Source: an uncultured Collinsella sp. (lineage in GTDB: Bacteria > Actinomycetota > Coriobacteriia > Coriobacteriales > Coriobacteriaceae). Taken from it: DNA of 6,359 bases. The notes under the pieces were generated by a model. That model made no database searches. It saw only the letters and a list, made by a program, of their open reading frames with translations, and had not been told where the DNA came from. The stretch lies in assembly GCA_902491915.1 (NCBI GenBank), contig CABUJL010000102.1:1-6359 (forward strand), written 5' to 3'. Below, piece by piece: positions 1 through 4,599 of the stretch. Numbering within the stretch: position 1 is the first letter of the stretch; each line of letters starts with the position of its first letter. The translations under genes and the position numbers were made by a program.

Positions 1-221
1 TTGCCCTCCTCGTCCATGGAATCGTCGATCGGCTCCAAGCGGTAAACATAAATCTTACCGGTGGTGCGGTCGATGGTCACCTTGGCGCCCCAGTCAAGAT
101 GCAAGATCTCAGCGTAGCTCTTGGCGAGCGACTGCTCCAGGCGGTCGATCAGGTAGAGCTGGTCGATGTGCTTATCCTGGCAAAGCTCCATCAGGGCGGA
201 CATCATGTCGGATGCTGCCAT
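1..221 (-). CDS. nusA: Transcription termination/antitermination factor NusA, N-terminal part (runs off left edge)
   Basis: NusA binds RNA polymerase and modulates pausing, intrinsic termination and antitermination. Only the first 73 complete codons are in the window. The translation starts MAASDMMSALMELCQDKHID and continues through a helical stretch (LIDRLEQSLAKSYAE, about residues 24-38) into a beta segment with AKVTIDRTTGKIYVYRLEPID. This matches the NusA N-terminal RNA-polymerase-binding domain pattern: an 'ALxxLCxEKxID' opening, an 'IExALAxAY' helix, then a strand of the type 'vxIDrxtGxixvyr'. The S1, KH1 and KH2 domains lie outside the window. The start is fixed by its position: the rimP stop codon TAA is followed by a single C and then this ATG, and a duplicated AAGG purine tract lies 9-16 nt upstream. 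Position directly after rimP is the usual bacterial order (rimP-nusA-infB), which supports the call independently. Translational coupling with rimP is likely. Confidence 0.93.
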   Translation of the reverse strand, partial: MAASDMMSALMELCQDKHIDQLYLIDRLEQSLAKSYAEILHLDWGAKVTIDRTTGKIYVYRLEPIDDSMDEEG

Positions 222-222
222 G

Positions 223-717
223 TTAGTTTCCTTCCTTCGCGGGCTTGAAGTCGTAGGTGGGCTTCAACTTGCACTTTTTAACATCACAGAAATCGAGGGT
301 GACGGACTCGCCATCCTCGAGCTCGAGGGTCACATTCGTCTCGGTCGCGGCGGCAATCTTGCCGGAGTACTTGCGACGGCCCTCGGTGGCGGTGGAGGTG
401 AGCTCACAGTCCTCGCCCACAAAGCGGGCAAAGTCGCGCGGACGGCGTAGCGGGCGCGCCATACCCGGGCTCGACACCTCGAGCGTGTAGCTCGAAGAAA
501 TGGGGTCGAGCTCCTCGATCACGTCGCCGACCCACTTGGTATTGGCCGTGACGTCGTTGAGCGACAGGCTCTGACCCTCGGCACCCTCGATACGCACACG
601 CACGCAGGGGGCCTTGGTGGCGCCCACGAGCTCAACGTCGACAATATCGACATCGTGCTGGGGAGCGACGGCCTCGAGCGCGTCGATGATCGCCTGCTCG
701 GTCTTGGTCTTGACCAT
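223..717 (-). CDS. rimP: Ribosome maturation factor RimP
   Basis: RimP is a cytoplasmic assembly factor needed for maturation of the 30S ribosomal subunit. The 164-residue product is near the family's usual length (about 150). An N-terminal alpha/beta domain (about residues 1-85) holds a helix (TEQAIIDALEAVAP), the strand VDIVDVELVG and the family signature LEVSSPG at 79-85, continuing as MARPLRRPRDFARFVG. In most relatives the residue after SSPG-x is D or E (as in SSPGLDRPL); here it is A. The C-terminal SH3-like domain follows (about 95-155; GKIAAATETNVTLELEDG). The open frame extends upstream to 870, but the start at 717 is preferred: GGAGGT lies 6 nt before that ATG, the protein then starts at the usual family position, and a terminator hairpin occupies the upstream extension. 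Its stop is one base before the nusA start, so the two genes form an operon, probably continuing to infB outside the window. Confidence 0.95.
   Translation of the reverse strand: MVKTKTEQAIIDALEAVAPQHDVDIVDVELVGATKAPCVRVRIEGAEGQSLSLNDVTANTKWVGDVIEELDPISSSYTLEVSSPGMARPLRRPRDFARFVGEDCELTSTATEGRRKYSGKIAAATETNVTLELEDGESVTLDFCDVKKCKLKPTYDFKPAKEGN
227..237 (-). promoter_or_regulatory. Ribosome binding site of nusA, inside the rimP 3' end
   Basis: The minus strand reads AAGGAAGGAAA, two consecutive AAGG motifs, overlapping the last codons of rimP. The nearer GG ends 8 nt before the nusA ATG. Because the rimP stop and nusA start are only one base apart, ribosomes finishing rimP could reinitiate here. 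Confidence 0.7.
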
Positions 718-723
718 TGCGGC

Positions 724-729
724 ACCTCC
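724..729 (-). promoter_or_regulatory. Ribosome binding site that fixes the rimP start
   Basis: The minus strand reads GGAGGT followed by GCCGCA and then the rimP ATG, a textbook Shine-Dalgarno sequence with 6-nt spacing. An in-frame ATG at 735 lies upstream of this site and has no comparable purine tract, so it is rejected as the start. Confidence 0.85.
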
Positions 730-737
730 ATCCATAC

Positions 738-770
738 AAAAAAGAAGCGGGGCCGAAACCCCACTTCTTT
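738..770 (-). terminator. Intrinsic terminator in the rimP-nusA leader (probable attenuator)
   Basis: Read on the minus strand, AAAGAAGTGGGG pairs with CCCCGCTTCTTT across a six-base loop (TTTCGG). This gives 12 base pairs, one of them a G-U wobble that exists only in the minus-strand RNA; on the plus strand it is a C/A mismatch. Six consecutive T residues end the element (three at the stem foot, three beyond it). The wobble and the T run show it acts on minus-strand transcription. No minus-strand gene ends upstream, so its only visible target is transcription entering rimP-nusA from the promoter at 796-824. The foot of the hairpin is about 8 nt from the rimP ribosome binding site. A leader terminator upstream of a nusA operon fits attenuation in which NusA promotes termination of its own message, as described for the Bacillus subtilis rimP (ylxS)-nusA leader; that role here is inferred. 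Confidence 0.85.
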
Positions 771-795
771 CAATTACTACTTCATTTGCAAGCAA

Positions 796-824
796 ACTAT
801 ACCAATACCTGCGAAAACGTGCAA
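796..824 (-). promoter_or_regulatory. Probable sigma-70-type promoter of rimP-nusA
   Basis: On the minus strand a -35-like TTGCAC (819-824) is separated by exactly 17 nt from a -10 TATAGT (796-801), which differs from consensus at one base. TGG directly before the -10 gives an extended -10 (TGn). Transcription would start around 787-790, leaving about 20 nt before the leader terminator hairpin. The -35 is weak (TTG only), offset by the extended -10. The surroundings are AT-rich compared with the flanking genes. Confidence 0.65.
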
Positions 825-1075
825 GCGTCAGAGAAATTCGCAGGTCAGCGCGCCCACAGCTTCTCCACAAGAATAGGACAATTAGGCGAGGACTCCTGTG
901 TGGTGCTCCCCAAAAGCCCCAAAACGGGCCATGCGTCCCAGCGCGCCGACCGAATCGGGCCCTATGGGCATTCTATCCCAGGGCGCACATCGGCCAGACT
1001 AGAGCCGAGAGGCATTCTTTAGCGAGAAAGCCTGCCACACGCATTGACCGCACAACCTTCCAGTATCTCTACGGC
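825..1075. other. Non-coding gap between divergent rimP and the lipoprotein gene
   Basis: No convincing gene is seen on either strand; the frames open here lack ribosome binding sites and family resemblance. Two minor items are visible. A bulged stem-loop at 959-984 pairs GCCC and TGGG with CCCA and GGGC around an 8-nt loop, but no T run follows. A TTGACC at 1044-1049 resembles a -35 box for the lipoprotein gene, but 17 nt downstream there is only CTCTAC, a poor -10 that also lies too near the ribosome binding site. The lipoprotein promoter is therefore not identified. No tRNA T-arm or known riboswitch core was recognised. Confidence 0.5.
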
Positions 1076-1086
1076 AAGGAGGATCC

Positions 1087-1659
1087 ATGGAACGCCTGGG
1101 CACCCTCTGCGCGACCGCGCTCGTCGTCATTGCCTGCTCGTTCGCTCTGGCGGGCTGCAACAACATCGATGGTAAAACCGGACCATGCGAGCCGGACCTC
1201 GGCAGCACCAAAGTCATCGAGAAAACGGCGCCCACGGAGCGTTTCGACAAAATAGACGAAGATATAGTCGACCCCCAGGGTTTAAGTCCCGACCCTCAAG
1301 AACAGTTCCCCATCGATCTAGAGGCAGACGAAAACGTCCATGTTACCTGCGTGGGCAAGGACACGGATGGCTACGGCGACGCCGTGTTGGTCTTTGCGGT
1401 GACAAACAACACCGATGTCGACATGATGTTTGGCGATGTTGATGCTTATGCCTACGTCAACGGTGTCATCCGCGACGTGCACATGCGCCAGCCCGTCGCC
1501 GCAGGCGAAGAAGCGACCGCGATGCTCACCTTTGTAGGCACCTTCGACGATCCGGACTTTGACGTGAACAACGACCTCAACGACATCTACCTCAACATCT
1601 GGATGTTTGAGGAGCAAAGCGGCAACGTCTACTTTAGGGACTTGGTACATATTCCGTAG
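1087..1659 (+). CDS. Predicted lipoprotein of unknown function (190 aa)
   Basis: The family is not recognised. The N-terminus (MERLGTLCATALVVIACSFA) is a lipoprotein signal peptide: one arginine, a hydrophobic core, then the lipobox LAGC at residues 21-24. Cys24 would be lipidated and the mature protein anchored to the outer face of the membrane. Residues 25-80 look like a low-complexity, acidic, proline-containing linker. Residues about 81-190 alternate in a beta-rich pattern (VHVTCVGKD, AVLVFAVTNNTDVDM, ATAMLTFVG, VYFRDLVHIP). The 'AVTNNTD' segment resembles extracellular immunoglobulin-like lipoprotein domains such as those of the DUF4352/DUF5067 kind, but that is only a resemblance. The mature protein is strongly acidic. 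AAGGAGG lies 4 nt before the ATG and supports this start. The gene stands alone, diverging from rimP and converging on leuS. Confidence 0.82.
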   Translation: MERLGTLCATALVVIACSFALAGCNNIDGKTGPCEPDLGSTKVIEKTAPTERFDKIDEDIVDPQGLSPDPQEQFPIDLEADENVHVTCVGKDTDGYGDAVLVFAVTNNTDVDMMFGDVDAYAYVNGVIRDVHMRQPVAAGEEATAMLTFVGTFDDPDFDVNNDLNDIYLNIWMFEEQSGNVYFRDLVHIP

Positions 1660-1699
1660 AGGGTGACGCTCGGCACAAGTCAAACAGGGCATATAACAC

Positions 1700-1739
1700 A
1701 AGACGAGGGACGACCCGGCCGGATCGTCCCTCGTCTTTT
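1700..1739. terminator. Strong hairpin terminator between convergent lipoprotein gene and leuS
   Basis: A perfect 14-bp stem (1700-1713 with 1724-1737, core GACGAGGGACGA) encloses a 10-nt GC-rich loop. Plus-strand transcripts end in TTTT followed by GTG, so it works best for the lipoprotein gene, whose stop is about 40 nt upstream. For leuS, which ends at 1764 on the other strand, the same stem is followed by TT, G, TGTT, a weaker U tract. It is probably bidirectional. Confidence 0.85.
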
Positions 1740-1763
1740 GTGCGTCAACTATGTGCGCGAGGT

Positions 1764-4340
1764 TTACTTAACCACCAGGTTGACCAGCTTGCCGGGCACG
1801 CAGATGGCCTTGACGACCGTCTTGCCCTCGGTCCACTTGGCAACGGCAGCCTCGGCGGCAGCCTGCATTTCCTCGTTGGAGGCATCGCGGGCCACGTCAA
1901 TGCGGCCACGGACCTTGCCGAGTACCTGGACGACGATCTGCACCGTGTCCTCGATGGACTCGGCCAGGTCAAACTCGGGCCAGGCGGCGGTGTAGGCGTT
2001 GCCCTCGCAGCCGAGTGCCTCGTGCCACAGCTCGTCGGCCCAGAACGGGCAGATGGGCGCCAGAACGCTCACGATGTCCTTGGCCACGCCGTAGCACAGG
2101 GCCTTGTCGCGGTCAGCACCCTCGGTGGCGTTGAGATAAGCGCTCGCCGCGTTGACGAGCTCCATGACGGCAGAGATCGCGGTGTTGAACTGGCCGCGAT
2201 CGAAGTCCTCGGTGCACTTGGCGATGGTGCGGTGACGCTCGCGGTACAGCTTCATCGCGACCTCGTCGAGCACGGACTTGTCGAAAGCCACGCTGGCGTC
2301 ACCCGACTGGACGAGCTGCCACACGATACGCCAGGCGCGCTTGATAAAGCGGTTGGCGCCCTCGACGGCCTTGGGATCCCAATCGAAGTCCTTCTCGGGC
2401 GGGGCGATAAACAGGATCGCCAGACGCATGGTGTCGGCGCCGTAGGGCTCGATAACCGAGCTCGGGGGCACGACGTTGCCCTTGGACTTGGACATGGTGT
2501 CGCCGTTCTCGTCCTTAACCATGCCCTGGCACAGCAGGTTGGTAAAGGGCTCGTCAACGCTCAGCAGGCCCAGGTCGCGCAGCGCCTTGGTAAAGAAGCG
2601 ACTGTAGAGCAGGTGCAGAATGGCGTGCTCGATGCCGCCGATGTAATTATCGACGGGCATCCAACGGTCGGCCGCCTCGTGGGAGAAGGGCAGCTCGGTG
2701 TTGTGCGGGTCGGTATAGCGCAGGTAATACCAGCTGGAGCAGGTGAAGGTGTCCATGGTATCGGTCTCGCGCTTGGCCGGGCGACCGCAGACCGGGCAGG
2801 TGGTCTCGTAGAAGTCCTTGCACTCGGCGAGGGTTTCGCCGGCGCCCAGGTCCAGGTTCTCGGGCAGCGTCACCGGCAGCTGATCCTCGGGCACGGGCAC
2901 AATGCCGCAGTGCTCGCAGTGGATGGCCGGGATGGGGTTGCCCCAATAGCGCTGGCGGCTGATGAGCCAGTCGCGCAGGCGGAACTCGACCTTGCGACGG
3001 CCGCAGCCCATGGCCTCAAGGTCAGCCACGATGGCAGCCTCGCCCTCGGAGTGTTTACCGCCGCGCATGCCAGTGTACTTACCGGACTGGACGAGCGTGC
3101 CCTCGGCAGCGTGGGCGCAATCCCAGTCGACGTTCTCGGCATGGAAGGTATCGATGGTCTCGCCACTGGCCTCGACGGCAGCGCGGTCGTCATCGTCCAG
3201 GATGATCGGAACGATCGGCAGGTCGTACTTGCGGGCAAACTCAAAGTCGCGCTGGTCGCCGCAGGGAACGGCCATGACGGCGCCGGTGCCGTAGTCGGCA
3301 ACGACATAATCGGCAACCCACACGGGAACCTTCTCGCCGTTGACGGGGTTCACCACGTAGCGGCCGGTAAAGGCACCGTGCTTCTCGAGGGTGCCCTGGG
3401 CACGCTCGACGGCGGAGATATGCTTGGAGTCCTCGACGATCTTGGTCACGGCCTCCTCGTACTCCGTGCCCTCGACGAGCTCGTGCAGACGAGCGTACTC
3501 GGGAGCCAGGACAAAGAAGGAGACGCCAAACAGGGTATCGGCACGCGTGGTAAAGACGGTGATCTTGCCCTCGTCGCCCTCGATGGGCTCGCCATCCTGG
3601 TCACACAGGGTAAAGTCGACCTCGGCGCCCTCGGAGCGGCCAATCCAGTTGGCCTGCATCTGCTTGACGCGCTCAGGCCAGCCGGGGAGCTTCTCCAGAT
3701 CGTCAAGCAGCTCCTGGGAGTACTCGGTGATCTTGAAGTACCACTGCTCAAGGTCGCGCTTCTCGGGCTCGGTGCCGCAGCGCCAGCACTTGCCCTCGGT
3801 GACCTGCTCGTTGGCCAGAACGGTCTTGCAGGTGGGGCACCAGTTGACCGGGTTCTTCTTGCGGTAGACCAGGCCCTTTTCCCACAGCTTCTCAAAGATC
3901 CACTGACCCCAGCGGTAGTAGTCGGGGCTGCAGGTCTTGACCATGCGATCCAGATCGTAGGAGAAGCCCATGCGCTTCATCGTGGCGAGCGCCTGGTCCA
4001 TGTTCTTATACGTCCAGGCGGCAGCCTGCGTGTTGTGCTTGATGGCGGCATTCTCGGCAGGCAGGCCAAAGGCGTCAAATCCGATGGGGTGCAGCACGTC
4101 GTAGCCGCGCATGCGGGCCTGACGGGCCATGGCATCGCCGATGGTGTAGTTGCGCGCGTGGCCCATGTGCAGGTCGCCCGACGGATACGGGAACATCTCG
4201 AGCACATACTTCTTGGGCTTGCTGTCGTCGGTGTCGACGGCAAAGAGGTTGGAGTCCTCCCAGGCCTTCATCCACCTGGACTCAATGGCCTGCGCGTCGT
4301 AGGCAGGGATCTCGTCCTTATGATCTGTGCAATCGCACAT
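1764..4340 (-). CDS. leuS: Leucyl-tRNA synthetase, full length (858 aa)
   Basis: This cytoplasmic class I enzyme charges tRNA-Leu with leucine using ATP. The HIGH motif appears as HMGH at 58-61, within PYPSGDLHMGHARNY. The KMSKS loop appears as TMSKS at 615-619, with the first lysine replaced by threonine. A zinc module has the pairs C168/C171 and C185/C188; a second has C475/C478 and C515/C518. The CP1 editing domain (about 230-430) carries the threonine-rich TTRADT (264-269) and GTGAVMAVPCGDQRDFEFA, whose D365 aligns with the conserved editing aspartate (D345 of E. coli). The common 'PGHDQRD' or 'PAHDxRD' is here PCGDQRD. The C-terminal anticodon-binding region ends in GKLVNLVVK, as usual for LeuRS. 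The length is normal and no frameshift is seen. The start is supported by AAAGGAG 5 nt upstream; the first ten residues (with CDC) are a short variable extension. The gene is likely monocistronic. Confidence 0.98.
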   Translation of the reverse strand: MCDCTDHKDEIPAYDAQAIESRWMKAWEDSNLFAVDTDDSKPKKYVLEMFPYPSGDLHMGHARNYTIGDAMARQARMRGYDVLHPIGFDAFGLPAENAAIKHNTQAAAWTYKNMDQALATMKRMGFSYDLDRMVKTCSPDYYRWGQWIFEKLWEKGLVYRKKNPVNWCPTCKTVLANEQVTEGKCWRCGTEPEKRDLEQWYFKITEYSQELLDDLEKLPGWPERVKQMQANWIGRSEGAEVDFTLCDQDGEPIEGDEGKITVFTTRADTLFGVSFFVLAPEYARLHELVEGTEYEEAVTKIVEDSKHISAVERAQGTLEKHGAFTGRYVVNPVNGEKVPVWVADYVVADYGTGAVMAVPCGDQRDFEFARKYDLPIVPIILDDDDRAAVEASGETIDTFHAENVDWDCAHAAEGTLVQSGKYTGMRGGKHSEGEAAIVADLEAMGCGRRKVEFRLRDWLISRQRYWGNPIPAIHCEHCGIVPVPEDQLPVTLPENLDLGAGETLAECKDFYETTCPVCGRPAKRETDTMDTFTCSSWYYLRYTDPHNTELPFSHEAADRWMPVDNYIGGIEHAILHLLYSRFFTKALRDLGLLSVDEPFTNLLCQGMVKDENGDTMSKSKGNVVPPSSVIEPYGADTMRLAILFIAPPEKDFDWDPKAVEGANRFIKRAWRIVWQLVQSGDASVAFDKSVLDEVAMKLYRERHRTIAKCTEDFDRGQFNTAISAVMELVNAASAYLNATEGADRDKALCYGVAKDIVSVLAPICPFWADELWHEALGCEGNAYTAAWPEFDLAESIEDTVQIVVQVLGKVRGRIDVARDASNEEMQAAAEAAVAKWTEGKTVVKAICVPGKLVNLVVK

Positions 4341-4345
4341 ATCAG

Positions 4346-4352
4346 CTCCTTT
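4346..4352 (-). promoter_or_regulatory. Ribosome binding site of leuS at the foot of the leader palindrome
   Basis: The minus strand reads AAAGGAG, then CTGAT, then ATG. The upstream UUAA that overlaps its first two bases could pair with UUAA at 4488-4491, extending the leader hairpin one step and partly covering the site. This pairing is weak (AT only, next to a mismatch). Confidence 0.75.
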
Positions 4353-4355
4353 AAT

Positions 4356-4486
4356 CTTAGCTGGGGTCGGGCGGCTTGGCTTTGTTCGCTACTGCGGACA
4401 GTCCTGCGCAAGACGAAGAGCACATTAAGTGCTCTTCTTTGCGTGCGGAACTTGTAGCGAACAAAGCCAAGCCGCCCGACCCTAAG
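4356..4486. repeat. 131-nt near-perfect palindrome in the leuS leader (MITE-like element or RNA structure)
   Basis: Arms 4364-4392 and 4454-4482 are exact reverse complements over 29 bp. The left arm starts GGGTCGGGCGGC and ends TTCGCTAC. Outside them CTTA (4356-4359) pairs with TAAG (4483-4486), with a 4-nt bulge (4360-4363) on the left. The 61-nt interior also folds: AGTCC (4400-4404) with GGAACT (4447-4452, one bulged A), CGCAA (4407-4411) with TTGCG (4439-4443), and GAAGAGCAC (4415-4423) with GTGCTCTTC (4429-4437) around a 5-nt loop. In total about 52 base pairs form one rod. TTAA flanks the structure on both sides (4351-4354 and 4488-4491). No ORF is contained in it. It lies between the leuS ribosome binding site and the candidate leuS promoter, so it would form nearly the whole leuS leader RNA. 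It may be a small non-autonomous transposable element or a structured regulatory leader; the sequence alone does not decide. Confidence 0.85.
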
Positions 4487-4499
4487 GTTAACTTGACTG

Positions 4500-4528
4500 A
4501 TGATAGCAAATACGACAAGCGAGATGCC
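4500..4528 (-). promoter_or_regulatory. Candidate leuS promoter (extended -10, weak -35)
   Basis: On the minus strand TGC followed by TATCAT (4500-4508) is an extended -10 with five of six consensus bases. The hexamer 17 nt upstream is GGCATC, not a recognisable -35, and it overlaps the guaB 3' hairpin. The start would be near 4493, placing the whole palindrome in a leader of about 150 nt. Read-through from guaB could be an alternative source of leuS transcript. Confidence 0.4.
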
Positions 4529-4551
4529 TGCGACTTGCGGGCATCTCGCTT
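4517..4551 (-). terminator. Hairpin downstream of guaB, probable terminator with weak U tract
   Basis: Fifteen base pairs join 4517-4531 to 4537-4551 around a 5-nt loop (core GCGAGATGCC with GGCATCTCGC, one G/T position). It starts about 49 nt past the guaB stop, in the usual place for a terminator. The minus-strand tail reads CTTGTCGTATTTG, a poor U tract; the plus-strand tail CTTTATCT is slightly better. Termination may be incomplete, or the hairpin may mainly stabilise the guaB mRNA 3' end. Confidence 0.65.
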
Positions 4552-4565
4552 TATCTAAATAACGT

Positions 4566-4580
4566 GGTTGATACTCAACC
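4566..4580. other. Small hairpin in the guaB 3' untranslated region
   Basis: GGTTGA (4566-4571) pairs with TCAACC (4575-4580) across a 3-nt loop. It lies between the guaB stop and the larger hairpin at 4517-4551. No T run follows on the minus strand; on the plus strand TTTATG follows. It may be incidental. Confidence 0.3.
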
Positions 4581-4599
4581 TTTATGTGAGGCTCTTACC

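Noticed and set aside
223..870. Longer rimP starting at 870 or 735
   Set aside because: The extra residues would be encoded across the promoter and terminator hairpin, resemble no RimP N-terminus, and lack a ribosome binding site. The ATG at 717 has GGAGGT at ideal spacing.
614..1255. A 213-codon plus-strand open frame spanning the rimP/lipoprotein gap
   Set aside because: It overlaps rimP antisense and the lipoprotein gene in another frame, is Arg/Ser/Pro-rich shadow composition, and has no ribosome binding site.
1740..4457. A 905-codon open frame on the plus strand opposite leuS
   Set aside because: It mirrors leuS. High GC and strong codon bias keep an antisense frame open; the translation is a low-complexity mix of G, A, V, L, D and H without family motifs, and leuS on the other strand is unambiguous.
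4341..4500. T-box riboswitch in the leuS leader
   Set aside because: Tested because aminoacyl-tRNA synthetase leaders often have one. No conserved UGGN antiterminator bulge, Stem I GA motif or specifier loop was seen, and the palindrome is a simple rod.
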